From positions 1-64,000 of the forward strand of contig NZ_JXXV01000007.1 in assembly GCF_000967545.1 (NCBI RefSeq): 64,000 nt of DNA, written 5' to 3'. Made by a program: the position numbers and the translations under genes. The first letter of the stretch is position 1; each line of letters begins with the position of its first letter. Origin of the DNA: Vibrio galatheae. Its GTDB lineage: Bacteria; Pseudomonadota; Gammaproteobacteria; Enterobacterales; Vibrionaceae. Under the pieces are notes generated by a model. The model worked only from the letters and a program-made list of their open reading frames with translations, had not been told where the DNA came from and did not search any database. Below are positions 44,585-54,251 of this stretch, piece after piece.

Positions 44585-47122
44585 ATGAATCGCATGACTC
44601 TATGTGCTGCGGGTATCGCGTTAGCGATCTCGGGTACTACGATAGCCGCCCCCGCGGCTCCAAGCGTTGATGTATATGGATCCAACAATCTTCAATTCTC
44701 AAAGATTGAGTTAGCCATGGAAACCACATCTGGCTACAACGATATGGTTAAATATTTTGATGAAGCCGATATCACGATCAAGTTTAATCAGTGGAGTGGT
44801 GAGACTGGCGACACTTACAAAGTTTACTTTGATGGTGTAGAAGTCGCGACGGGCCCGATCAGTGGCAGTCAAACGACGGCTAACTTCAAATATGGCAAAG
44901 GTGGTCTTTATCAGATGACGATAGAGGCGTGTGACGCAACCGGTTGTAGCGCGAGTGCTCCGGTGGACATTGTGGTTGCTGATACCGATGGTGCGCACTT
45001 GAAACCGCTGACGATGAACATCGACCCAAATAATAAGTCTTACAATACCGATCCGAATACGGTTGTCGGAACATACTTTGTTGAGTGGGGTATCTATGGT
45101 CGCGAATATACAGTCGATAACCTCCCTGCTGACAACCTGACTCATATTCTGTACGGCTTTATCCCAATTTGTGGGCCAAATGAATCGGTCAAGTCGGTCG
45201 GTGGCAACAGCTACAACGCTTTGGTTACCGCGTGTCAGGGTGTGCCAGACTACGAAGTCGTCATTCATGATCCTTGGGCGGCTTATCAGAAGAGCTTCCC
45301 TCAGGCGGGTCATGAGTACAGTTCTCCGATCAAAGGTAACTACGCAATGCTGATGGCGCTCAAGCAGCGTAACCCAGACCTTAAAATTATCCCTTCTATT
45401 GGTGGCTGGACGCTGTCAGACCCATTTTTTGATTTTACGACTAAAGCAAACCGAGACACGTTTGTTGCTTCAGTTAAACGCTTCCTAACCACATGGAAAT
45501 TCTACGATGGGGTTGATATTGACTGGGAATTCCCAGGTGGCGGCGGCGCTGGTGCAGGTCTAGGTGATCCGGTGAATGACGGCCCAGCTTACGTTGCTTT
45601 GATGCAAGAGTTGAGAGCCATGCTGGATGAACTAGAAGCGGCGTCAGGTAGAAAGTACGAGCTTACTTCTGCCATCGGTGTTGGTCACGATAAGCTTGAG
45701 GACGTGGACTACGCGGATGCGGTTCAATATATGGATTACATCTTTGCCATGACCTATGACTTCTACGGTGGCTGGAATAATGTCGTTGGCCATCAAACAG
45801 CTCTTTACTGCGGTAGCTTTATGCGCCCAGGCGAATGTGATGGCACAGGCGTTGACGAAAATGGCGAAGCTTATAAGGGTCCAGCTTATACGTTAGACAA
45901 CGCGATTAAGCTACTGCTCGCTCAAGGCGTTCCTGCGAGCAAGCTTGTGCTTGGCGCGGCAATGTATGGACGAGGCTGGGAAGGTGTGATGCCAGAAAGT
46001 TTGTCTGACCCAAGCGATCCTATGACAGGTGTTGGCAACGGTAAGCTCAAGGGCTCAACAGCACAAGGTGTTTGGGAAGACGGTGTTATCGATTACAAAG
46101 GGATCAAATCCTTTATGCTTGGTGCAGATAACTCTGGGCTGAATGGCTTTGAGTATGGGTATGATACCCAAGCTGAAGCGCCTTGGGTTTGGAACCGTAC
46201 AACGGGCCAATTGATTACTTTTGATGATGAACGATCAGTAAAAGCGAAAGGCGCTTACGCACGTGATTTAGGTTTAGCGGGGCTATTTTCATGGGAAATT
46301 GACGCAGATAATGGTGACATTCTCAATGCGATGCATGAAGGTCTTGCTGGTGGCGAGCCAGTCAATCGTCAGCCTAATGCCAATGCAGGTGCAGATGTTA
46401 CCGTAGTTGGCCCGGCAAGTATCGTGCTGGACGGTAGTCATTCAAGTGATTCTGACGGTAGCCTAGTAAGCTATCAGTGGGAGCAAGTCTCTGGTCCGGT
46501 AGTGACACTCTCTGGCGCCACTGACGCGATTGCAGGCTTTGATGTAGCGGAAGTTGTCCAAACTGAAACACTTACCTTTAAATTGACAGTGACCGACAAT
46601 GAAGGTGCGTCTTCATCGGATACGGTTGTTGTTACAGTGAATGCCAAAGATAGCCAACCTGAAAACCAAGTTCCGGTTGCCTCGATAAGCGCTCCAGTCA
46701 ATGCAAATGCGGGTGACCTTGTTGTCGTTGATGCGTCAGCTTCAACGGATGCGGACAACGATCCACTTACGTACACTTGGGACTTGCCTGCAGGAGTTAA
46801 CGCAACGGTAAGCGGTGCAACGGTAAGCTTCACTGCTGCTGAGTATGCCATAGATACTTCGCTAACTTTCACTGTGACGGTGAGTGATGGACAGGCGACG
46901 TCCGTGGCTTCAACAAGCGTCGTGGTTGCGAAACACTCATCTGGTGGCGAGGTGTGTAGCAACTTATGGGATGCGTCAATGGTTTACGTTGGCGGAGAAC
47001 AAGTTTCTTGGGCAGGAAAAGTTTGGGAAGCGAAATGGTGGACGCAAGGTGATGATCCAGCGCAGTCAGGACCGTGGGGCGTTTGGAAAGAAGTCGGTGT
47101 CGCGGATTGTACTACTAACTAA
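44585..47122 (+). CDS. Secreted multidomain chitinase (GH18, ChiA-like)
   Basis: An 845-residue secreted enzyme. After the signal peptide (AISGTTIA-AP) come an N-terminal ChiA-type beta domain (about 25-140), the GH18 barrel with SIGGW and the catalytic DGVDIDWEFPG motif, two PKD-like domains (from about 600 and 700), and a C-terminal CBM5/12 chitin-binding module (NLWDASMVYVGGEQVSWAGK, then WWTQGDDP). It degrades chitin outside the cell. The start at the MNRMTL methionine (44585) gives a proper signal peptide; the open frame extends 21 codons upstream. Confidence 0.94.
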   Translation: MNRMTLCAAGIALAISGTTIAAPAAPSVDVYGSNNLQFSKIELAMETTSGYNDMVKYFDEADITIKFNQWSGETGDTYKVYFDGVEVATGPISGSQTTANFKYGKGGLYQMTIEACDATGCSASAPVDIVVADTDGAHLKPLTMNIDPNNKSYNTDPNTVVGTYFVEWGIYGREYTVDNLPADNLTHILYGFIPICGPNESVKSVGGNSYNALVTACQGVPDYEVVIHDPWAAYQKSFPQAGHEYSSPIKGNYAMLMALKQRNPDLKIIPSIGGWTLSDPFFDFTTKANRDTFVASVKRFLTTWKFYDGVDIDWEFPGGGGAGAGLGDPVNDGPAYVALMQELRAMLDELEAASGRKYELTSAIGVGHDKLEDVDYADAVQYMDYIFAMTYDFYGGWNNVVGHQTALYCGSFMRPGECDGTGVDENGEAYKGPAYTLDNAIKLLLAQGVPASKLVLGAAMYGRGWEGVMPESLSDPSDPMTGVGNGKLKGSTAQGVWEDGVIDYKGIKSFMLGADNSGLNGFEYGYDTQAEAPWVWNRTTGQLITFDDERSVKAKGAYARDLGLAGLFSWEIDADNGDILNAMHEGLAGGEPVNRQPNANAGADVTVVGPASIVLDGSHSSDSDGSLVSYQWEQVSGPVVTLSGATDAIAGFDVAEVVQTETLTFKLTVTDNEGASSSDTVVVTVNAKDSQPENQVPVASISAPVNANAGDLVVVDASASTDADNDPLTYTWDLPAGVNATVSGATVSFTAAEYAIDTSLTFTVTVSDGQATSVASTSVVVAKHSSGGEVCSNLWDASMVYVGGEQVSWAGKVWEAKWWTQGDDPAQSGPWGVWKEVGVADCTTN

Positions 47123-47145
47123 ACCCCGTTTGTTCAAATAATATG

Positions 47146-47178
47146 AAGCCATCCGAATATTTCGGATGGCTTTGTTTT
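47146..47178. terminator. Terminator between chitinase and lapB
   Basis: AAGCCATCCGAA-TAT-TTCGGATGGCTT followed by TGTTTT; shared by convergent genes. Confidence 0.82.
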
Positions 47179-47186
47179 AAGCAGGT

Positions 47187-49301
47187 TTAATTGACGGCTC
47201 TGACTTTACCCTGTTTCAGACTCGCAAGGACTTCCGATTTAGGTCCATCAGCGATGATGCTGCCTTTTTCCATCACAATGACACGTTCAACAACATCGAG
47301 CATTGAGGTTTTGTGCGTGATTAGAATCAGTGTCTCACTAGGCTTAAGCTGAGAAAGTTGTTGCTTGATGTGCATTTCAGAACGATTATCCATTGCACTG
47401 GTCGGCTCATCCATTAGTAATACAGGTGGACGGCCAAGTAGTGAACGTGCAATCGCGACAGCTTGACGTTGACCTCCTGAAAGTAAAAGACCACCTTCAC
47501 CTACTTGTCGCTCTAGACCTGCGGGGTCTTGTTGCGTAAAGACCGTGACCCCAGCGCGGTTAGCGGCATCAAGCACATCTCTATCATCTGCCAAAGGGCG
47601 ACCTAAGGTGATGTTGTCACGAATACTGCCATAGAAAAGCTGACTGTCTTGCGGAACGCAGCCAATGTTGCGCCTTATATCGATATGATGCAGTTGTGAG
47701 ATATCCGTATCGTCTATTCTCACGTGCCCTTCGGTGGGTTTATACAAGCCCATGATTAAGCGTTCAAGGGTTGTTTTACCTGAGCCAATTCGACCGATAA
47801 TCGCGACTTTTTCTCCTGGGTTAATGGTTAAGCTGAGATCACGAATCGATGCAATCGGTGAATCAGGGTAGTGGAAGGTTACTTTATCTAACTCAATCTT
47901 ACCGTGAACAATTGGACGGTGGATGTAACGTTTCCCTTCTTCTTGCTCATCCGGCATCGACATCACTTGCTCTATGATGGTCATCGAAGATTTTGCTTGA
48001 TTGTAGCGAGTTGAAAGCAATGACAACTGCACCATAGGCCCAATCGCTCGCCCACTGAGCATGGTTGCAGCAATCAAGCCCCCCATCGTCAGCTCACCTT
48101 CAGAAATTAAATAAACGCCGAGAATGATCATTCCGACGTTGGATGCTTGTTGGACAAAACCCGCGGTATTTTGGATCCCATCGGTGATTCGGCGACTCTT
48201 AATATTCCAGTTAGCCATATGTGCGACCGCTTCTTCCCAACGGAATTGAAACTGGCTCTGTGCGCCAAATAGTTTGACAGTCTCAAGGCCTGCTAAGCTC
48301 TCGATCAGGTTGGCGTATTTTTGCGAAGCTAACCTTGATCCTTCTTCAATGGTGTGACGCAATGGGCCTTGAATCAGAGCAGAATAGATGATCAAGATAA
48401 GCACACCAACGATAGGAACCACAACTAAATTGCCTGCCATTAGCCAAATCAACAGCAGGAATAATACCGCAAACGGCAAGTCGATCAGGGAGCCTATGGT
48501 TGCCGATGTGAAGAATTCACGGATGGATTCAAACTCTTGTAAATGACGAGCAAATGCACCGACCGAAGGCGGACGTGCCTCCATACGAATTCCCATCACT
48601 TTACTAAACAATTTCGATGAGATAAGAATGTCGGACTTTTTCCCAGCAACATCGATAAAGTAACTGCGTAAGAGCTTGAGTGTTAAGTCGAACAAGAAGA
48701 TCACAAAGATGCCACTCGCGAGCACCCATAGGGTTTCAAATGCAAGATTTGGTACAACTTTGTCATAGACTAAACGAGTGAACATTGGCGCGGCGACGGC
48801 AAATAGATTAATCAGGATCGAGGCGATCAACACATCACGATATATCTTCTTCGACTGCCAAATCGTTCCCCAAAACCAGTGCCCTTTACGGGTTTTAAGT
48901 ACCTCAGGTGAACGTTCATCATAGCGAAACTGCTTTTTTACTAAGAAATAGCGTCCAACATACTGCTTTTCTAACTCTTCAATCCCTATAGAGATTGGCA
49001 CTAAGCCTGACTCGCCAGTCACGATCTCGGCGTCGGTTTTGTCGTCGTTGATGCTGTTTAGAACGCACGCATCCCCCCCTTTGAGAATGAGTACCACAGG
49101 TAAAACAAGCTGCGGAATTTCTCTTAGTGTTGCGCGGTTTTCTTTAGCAACCAGTCCGGCCCGCTCTGCGGAGCGAGGGAATAGAAACGGGGTCAGCTTG
49201 CCATCAGACAGTGGTAAGCCGTTGATCAGCGCCTCTGGAGAGTTGGCGAGTCCGTAGTATCGACTGACGTAGATAAGTGAATTTAATAGCGGATCCTGCA
49301 T
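47187..49301 (-). CDS. lapB: Type I secretion ABC transporter (LapB-like)
   Basis: A 704-residue inner-membrane exporter with an N-terminal C39-like domain that lacks the catalytic Cys (begins DPLLNSLIYVSRYYG), five or six membrane helices, and an ATPase domain with Walker A GRIGSGKTT, signature LLSGGQRQAV and Walker B VLLMDEPTSAMD. The degenerate peptidase domain is typical of RTX adhesin/toxin exporters. It would export a large LapA-type adhesin with LapC. It is last in the lapC-lapG-lapD-lapB order. Confidence 0.9.
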   Translation of the reverse strand: MQDPLLNSLIYVSRYYGLANSPEALINGLPLSDGKLTPFLFPRSAERAGLVAKENRATLREIPQLVLPVVLILKGGDACVLNSINDDKTDAEIVTGESGLVPISIGIEELEKQYVGRYFLVKKQFRYDERSPEVLKTRKGHWFWGTIWQSKKIYRDVLIASILINLFAVAAPMFTRLVYDKVVPNLAFETLWVLASGIFVIFLFDLTLKLLRSYFIDVAGKKSDILISSKLFSKVMGIRMEARPPSVGAFARHLQEFESIREFFTSATIGSLIDLPFAVLFLLLIWLMAGNLVVVPIVGVLILIIYSALIQGPLRHTIEEGSRLASQKYANLIESLAGLETVKLFGAQSQFQFRWEEAVAHMANWNIKSRRITDGIQNTAGFVQQASNVGMIILGVYLISEGELTMGGLIAATMLSGRAIGPMVQLSLLSTRYNQAKSSMTIIEQVMSMPDEQEEGKRYIHRPIVHGKIELDKVTFHYPDSPIASIRDLSLTINPGEKVAIIGRIGSGKTTLERLIMGLYKPTEGHVRIDDTDISQLHHIDIRRNIGCVPQDSQLFYGSIRDNITLGRPLADDRDVLDAANRAGVTVFTQQDPAGLERQVGEGGLLLSGGQRQAVAIARSLLGRPPVLLMDEPTSAMDNRSEMHIKQQLSQLKPSETLILITHKTSMLDVVERVIVMEKGSIIADGPKSEVLASLKQGKVRAVN

Positions 49302-49318
49302 GCTATACCTTTAGTTGA

Positions 49319-51229
49319 TTATTTATCTACGATAAAGCCTTGGAAGACTTCAATAAAGTGCTCAGAAAGGAAATCTAGCTGAGTCTGAGTTTCGACACGT
49401 GAAGCAATGGTCTTAATACCCAAGTTATGCGCCGTTCTTGATATCGATGTTAAGGTAAACTTCTGTTTCTCATCATCAAGGTGGTGAGTGTAGAGATAGT
49501 CTAATTTCACATAGGCCGGGCGGAATTCGTTGATGTAATCCAATGATTGGAAGTTACGTCCATAGTTATCGACACCGAAATCAGCACCCGCACCTCTCAC
49601 CGCATTGCAGAACAAAGCGGTGTGATGTGGTGCATTGATAAAGCAGCTTTCAGGGATCTCGAAATGCAGCAATGACGCAACGGATGAGTGCCTATTGAGT
49701 AGTTGCGTTACCCAGCGAATGAAGCTTGGCTGCGAAATACTGCTTTGCGCTATATTGATCGCGACTGGCTCATTAAACTCTCCTGCCTCCAAGCGTTCAA
49801 CAATTGATTTTGTCACATATTCATCAAACAAGTGGCTGGCATTAAGTTGCTCTAAAGCGAACAGATATTGGTTTGCTCTGTAGCGTTCACCATCTTTCTC
49901 AATCGAGGAGAAAACTTCGCGGTGATAGGTTCTTCCCCAACTGTCGTTCGCCGCTTGGAAACGGAAGTTAAACCAATCATTGTTGATAGCTTCTTCAACC
50001 AAATGCTTCCACTGCTGTTTACCCATCAGGTTGTCAGAGTCTTCACCTGTGACGTAGCCATAATTGAGTTCAGGATTCGATTTGGCATTTGCCAGTGCAT
50101 TATCAAGCATGGTCAGAACTTCGCTGGTGCTAGTCGACGCTTTGTTGTAAACGACCCCCAAAGAAACATTAGCCGCCGCCGTACCAGTTGGATCGGCGTT
50201 AATATCTTGTACATAAGTGACGATGCTTTCTGCTGCAAGTTTTAGCTCTGAATCATCGATATTAGGCAGTATGAAACCAAACTCTTCGGTCGAAATACGC
50301 GCCAGTGTAATGTTTGGCGATGACATAGACACTTTAAGATGATCGGCCAGTTCTCTAACCATGCCGTCACCCGCTTCGTAACCTTTGTCGTCATAGAGTT
50401 CGCGAATGAAGCTTGCTTCCAGAATGGCGACACCACCAATCCCGCCTTCGCCAATCCACGAATTGAGTTGGCTCATGTAGTAGGCACGGTTACCAAGCTG
50501 GGAAACAGGATCTATGTAGGCACGCTCACGCAGTTGCTGGGCTTCTTTGGCTTGCGCTTTGAATGATTTCTCTAGTTGTGCCGACATGCTGTTGATGCCG
50601 TCAACGACATAAATAAGATCGCGTGTCGCAGGTCTAGGCAGTGGTTCACCGAATTGATTATTGGCGACTTGTTCCATCTTATTCACTATGAGTTGCAATG
50701 GGCGAAGCGCGCGTTTCAGGATAAAGGATATCGACAATAAACCAAGAAGCATGATGATACAGAAGGCAATGACCAGGCGCTCAAAGGCTAGCCACAGCTG
50801 GGTGTAGGCGTCCCCAGGGTGACTGACAATTTCAACTTCTGCTAGCTGCATCCAACCACTGGTCACAACTCGTCGGTCATGAATCTTTTCAAACAGATTA
50901 AGACGAGTAAACCAGTCGGGTACGTCATTAGGCTTAATGGGGTAGGAGCGAAGAATCTCGTCTCCGGTATCAAGAAAAATTAAACGTACCACTGAATAAC
51001 TACTGCCATCAAACAAGGCGTTGATTACCGATTCTACGGCGACCTGGTCCTTATTCTCTAAATACGGGGCGAGTGCAAGGCCCACCGTATTAATGGTGTT
51101 ATTCACCTCAGATTGCTGTTGCTGAATAAGGTTACTTCGGGTGGTGTTGAACTCGATGATAAACACCGAGATCAACAGCATCAAAATAACGGCAATCATT
51201 CCAGCAACAAGTTGTTTATATAAAGTCAT
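49319..51229 (-). CDS. lapD: LapD-like c-di-GMP receptor (degenerate GGDEF-EAL)
   Basis: A 636-residue inner-membrane protein: membrane helix, periplasmic domain (about 30-150), second helix (LVIAFCIIMLLGLLSISFIL), HAMP segment, then GGDEF and EAL domains that both look inactive (STEEF in place of GGDEF; REVFSSI where EAL is expected). This is the LapD design: c-di-GMP binding to the EAL domain makes the periplasmic domain hold the protease LapG, preventing adhesin cleavage. It lies 5 bp from lapG. Confidence 0.92.
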   Translation of the reverse strand: MTLYKQLVAGMIAVILMLLISVFIIEFNTTRSNLIQQQQSEVNNTINTVGLALAPYLENKDQVAVESVINALFDGSSYSVVRLIFLDTGDEILRSYPIKPNDVPDWFTRLNLFEKIHDRRVVTSGWMQLAEVEIVSHPGDAYTQLWLAFERLVIAFCIIMLLGLLSISFILKRALRPLQLIVNKMEQVANNQFGEPLPRPATRDLIYVVDGINSMSAQLEKSFKAQAKEAQQLRERAYIDPVSQLGNRAYYMSQLNSWIGEGGIGGVAILEASFIRELYDDKGYEAGDGMVRELADHLKVSMSSPNITLARISTEEFGFILPNIDDSELKLAAESIVTYVQDINADPTGTAAANVSLGVVYNKASTSTSEVLTMLDNALANAKSNPELNYGYVTGEDSDNLMGKQQWKHLVEEAINNDWFNFRFQAANDSWGRTYHREVFSSIEKDGERYRANQYLFALEQLNASHLFDEYVTKSIVERLEAGEFNEPVAINIAQSSISQPSFIRWVTQLLNRHSSVASLLHFEIPESCFINAPHHTALFCNAVRGAGADFGVDNYGRNFQSLDYINEFRPAYVKLDYLYTHHLDDEKQKFTLTSISRTAHNLGIKTIASRVETQTQLDFLSEHFIEVFQGFIVDK

Positions 51230-51234
51230 ATTGC

Positions 51235-51915
51235 CTACTCATCATAATTGACTACTGGTTTATTTAGGTTGAGCGATTTTTCGCGGGCACGGAGGTCATT
51301 CCATAAACTTAGCCTTGACGACTTCCCTGCCAGTTGCCCTTGTTTGGACTTCATAAGCCATAGATTTTTACCATTAAAACTGTAGATCGGTAGTAAATCT
51401 CGACGTTGTGATGCGCGTTTTATCTGTGGATTGATGTTATCCAACAGAATCGGTTCTGCACTGGGTTTAGAGTAATAAGCGAGAACCATGTGGAATTGGT
51501 TAAGCTCGATCGCTTTAACATACACTAGGCGTAGTTTCTTATCTGATACACCGAGTTCAAGTAGGGAGAAATATTTGGCAATGGTGAAGTCTTCACAATC
51601 ACCAGCATTACTACCTAGAAACTCGAGTGGTGTTGCCCAATAATCCTTTTTTCCCCACAGATGAATGTCATTTACGAAATTTAACTGGTTAAAGAAATTG
51701 TTCACCTTTGTCAGCTTTTCGCGTTCAGGAATCGATTTATACTGCGTCATTTCTGTACGCCAGGTTTGAACCCGCTTTCCTGCCCGTTCACCATAGGTAC
51801 TGCGCACAGCGTCAACCCAGCGCTGCTCTTGAGTATTAAGAGCAAACGAAGTGGTTGTGGCCAGCAGCATCACAGCAGAAGCAATCAAGCCGTTAGTCAG
51901 CAATCGAGCCTTCAA
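51235..51915 (-). CDS. lapG: LapG-like periplasmic cysteine protease
   Basis: A 226-residue bacterial transglutaminase-like cysteine proteinase with a signal peptide (ending TTSFA). The catalytic triad is visible: Cys107 (NAGDCEDF), His142 (FHMVL) and Asp159 (LLDN). It cleaves the N terminus of LapA-family adhesins and is sequestered by LapD when c-di-GMP is high. It is between lapC and lapD. Confidence 0.93.
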   Translation of the reverse strand: MKARLLTNGLIASAVMLLATTTSFALNTQEQRWVDAVRSTYGERAGKRVQTWRTEMTQYKSIPEREKLTKVNNFFNQLNFVNDIHLWGKKDYWATPLEFLGSNAGDCEDFTIAKYFSLLELGVSDKKLRLVYVKAIELNQFHMVLAYYSKPSAEPILLDNINPQIKRASQRRDLLPIYSFNGKNLWLMKSKQGQLAGKSSRLSLWNDLRAREKSLNLNKPVVNYDE

Positions 51916-51949
51916 GCTGGTTTTCCTGCTACAGTGGTGGACATATCAT

Positions 51950-53341
51950 CTATTCCTTTAGCGCATTATTTTGCGCACTCAGAATGGGTTTCAATAAGTA
52001 TTCTAGAATGGTGCGCTTACCTGTAATGATATCGACGGATGCGGTCATGCCGGGAATAATCGGCAGGGAATTATCCTTATCTAAACTGGTCTCTTTGGTT
52101 CTTACTCGTACAAGGTAGTAGCTATTGCCTTCTTCATCTGTTGTTGTATCGGCACTGATGTGTTCTAAAGTACCTTCTAAACCGCCATACTTGGTAAAGT
52201 CATAAGCACTAAATTTAACAATGGTATGCAAATCAGGACGTAAGAAAGCAATGTCCTGCGGTGCGATTTTCGCCTCGACTAATAAGGTGTCTTCACTTGG
52301 TACGATTTCAACGATATCCATACCTGGTTGGATAACCCCACCTACAGTATTGACATTGAGCGTCTTCACCGTCCCGGTCACAGGGGATGTCACCACGGTA
52401 CGATTAACGCGGTCTTCTAGACCGACTGTTGATTCTGTCAGTGATGAGAGCTTGTCTTGGGCGTCGTTGAGTTTTTCTTGTTGCTCCGAACGGAATTTCT
52501 GAGCGGTATCAATTCGGCTCAACATGGCTTCACGAATCGCTGACCTAAGAACCGGTACTTTGAGTTCGCTGGAGGTTAATTCACGTCTTGTATCGTTGAC
52601 TTGTCGTTGCAGTTTGAGCAGTTCAATGCGTGGTACGACACCTTCTTCGGCAAGCGGTTGGGTAATTTCTAACTCTTTATTGGCAAAGCGATAGCTGTCA
52701 CGTAGGTTTCTTACCCGAGCCTGAATTTCGACTAAATCTTGTTGCTTTTGCTTAACTTGCTGATCGACCAGCGAAAGTTGGTTACGCAGGTTGTCTAAGT
52801 CTTGACGGTATTCATCACGTTGGCGTGCGACCAAGTTGGGCTGTGTTTCCTGCAATATTGGTGGAAACGCGAGTTTATTGAAGTTGAGCTGAACGCTTTG
52901 CTGCCAGTTACTTTCATCAAAATCTTCATTGATCACAACGCTGGTAATAGAGGCTGAGAGTTGTAATACACTGGCAGTCAGGTTAGCGACTTGTTGTTCA
53001 CGCTCACGATAATCTGAACGGAAACGCGTATCATCGATTTGAAGTAGCTGTTGGCCTTTTTCTACTTTTTGCCCTTCACGGACAAGAATTTCTTTAACTA
53101 GACCACCTTCTAAGTTTTGCACAACTTGGACTTGAGAAGAGGGCACAACCTTACCTTGCCCAACAGTGACCTTGTCGATTTGCGCCCAAGATGCCCACAA
53201 TATGGCAAGTATGAAAAACAGCACCATTACCCATAGCATAACGCGTGCGCTACTAGGTGTGTTGAGTAGAAGTGCCGCCGTTTTGTCGTCGACATAGTCC
53301 AGCTCATCGGGAGTAAGCTTGTTGTAGCCGCTCTTACTCAT
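51950..53341 (-). CDS. lapC: Type I secretion membrane fusion protein (LapC/HlyD family)
   Basis: A 463-residue adaptor with one N-terminal membrane helix (MLWVMVLFFILAILWASWA), a lipoyl/barrel-sandwich segment (GQKVEKGQQLLQIDD), a long coiled coil (about 170-320) and a C-terminal beta domain. It links LapB to a TolC-type outer-membrane channel. It is the first gene of the lap unit, 34 bp before lapG. No TolC homolog or LapA-like adhesin gene lies in the window. Confidence 0.92.
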   Translation of the reverse strand: MSKSGYNKLTPDELDYVDDKTAALLLNTPSSARVMLWVMVLFFILAILWASWAQIDKVTVGQGKVVPSSQVQVVQNLEGGLVKEILVREGQKVEKGQQLLQIDDTRFRSDYREREQQVANLTASVLQLSASITSVVINEDFDESNWQQSVQLNFNKLAFPPILQETQPNLVARQRDEYRQDLDNLRNQLSLVDQQVKQKQQDLVEIQARVRNLRDSYRFANKELEITQPLAEEGVVPRIELLKLQRQVNDTRRELTSSELKVPVLRSAIREAMLSRIDTAQKFRSEQQEKLNDAQDKLSSLTESTVGLEDRVNRTVVTSPVTGTVKTLNVNTVGGVIQPGMDIVEIVPSEDTLLVEAKIAPQDIAFLRPDLHTIVKFSAYDFTKYGGLEGTLEHISADTTTDEEGNSYYLVRVRTKETSLDKDNSLPIIPGMTASVDIITGKRTILEYLLKPILSAQNNALKE

Positions 53342-53551
53342 GGGTAATCCTTACGATATTTAGTTATTCTATTGATTTTATTACTCATGGCAGGAAATGT
53401 TAAGGATTTGCTGTGAGTTTTGTCTTAGTAAAAACGTTAACTTAGATTTAACTCGTTATTTTTATAGAGTGTAGCGTTATCCTCAGAGGTAGGCTTGAGT
53501 TCTTGCCATTTAGAGCGCACAATCGACAAAAATTTCCGCCGAGGAGAACAG

Positions 53552-54187
53552 ATGGAACTTGATGATATTCGTCGTGAATACACAAAAGGTGGCTTGCGTC
53601 GAAAAGATTTGCTGGCCGACCCAATTGCGCAATTTGACCTTTGGCTAAAACAGGCGATAGAAGCGCAACTGACTGACCCGACTGCTATGACAGTGGCGAC
53701 CGTTGATGAAACGGGTCAACCTTATCAAAGAATCGTGTTGCTCAAAAATGTCGATAAGCAAGGATTTGTCTTCTACACCAATTTAGGCAGTCGTAAAGCA
53801 AAACAGATTGAACACAACGCCAAAGTCAGTTTGCATTTTCCTTGGCATCCGCTCGAAAGGCAGGTTCACATTACAGGCGTTGCTGAAAAACTTACCGCCG
53901 TTGAAAACATGAAGTATTTTTCTTCCCGACCAAAGGCGAGCCAGCTTGCGGCGATTGCGAGCAAGCAAAGTAGTCGCATTTCTGCTCGTGGTGTTCTAGA
54001 GGGTAAGTTCCTCGAACTGAAAAAGAAATTCGAGGCAGGAGAAATTCCTGTGCCGAGTTTTTGGGGAGGCTTTCGTATTAAGCCGCAAAGCATTGAATTT
54101 TGGCAGGGGGGCGAGCATCGTCTGCACGACAGATTCTTGTTCTCCAAAGATCATGAAGAGTGGCATATTGACCGCTTAGCGCCATAA
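53552..54187 (+). CDS. pdxH: Pyridoxamine 5'-phosphate oxidase
   Basis: A 211-residue FMN enzyme that oxidises pyridoxine or pyridoxamine phosphate to PLP. Family motifs are [11 protein letters not shown] at the N terminus, [26 protein letters not shown], and the C-terminal signature [25 protein letters not shown]. The start at 53552 follows GAGGAGA. It is divergent from the lap genes. Confidence 0.95.
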   Translation: MELDDIRREYTKGGLRRKDLLADPIAQFDLWLKQAIEAQLTDPTAMTVATVDETGQPYQRIVLLKNVDKQGFVFYTNLGSRKAKQIEHNAKVSLHFPWHPLERQVHITGVAEKLTAVENMKYFSSRPKASQLAAIASKQSSRISARGVLEGKFLELKKKFEAGEIPVPSFWGGFRIKPQSIEFWQGGEHRLHDRFLFSKDHEEWHIDRLAP

Positions 54188-54218
54188 AATAACGCCGCTT
54201 TAAGCGGCGTTATTTTAT
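54184..54218. terminator. Bidirectional terminator after pdxH
   Basis: ATAAAATAACGCCGC-TTTAA-GCGGCGTTATTTTAT, a perfect 15-bp stem shared with the convergent PEGA/FGE gene. Confidence 0.9.
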
Positions 54219-54251
54219 GAGAGTAGGACTAATACCGGGGTGAACATTTCG

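Noticed and set aside
44711..45313. 200-codon ORF antisense to chitinase
   Set aside because: Shadow of a strongly coding GH18 gene; basic, low-complexity composition with no domain.
46474..46962. 162-codon ORF antisense to the PKD domains
   Set aside because: Thr/Ser/Val-rich mirror of repetitive PKD codons on the other strand.
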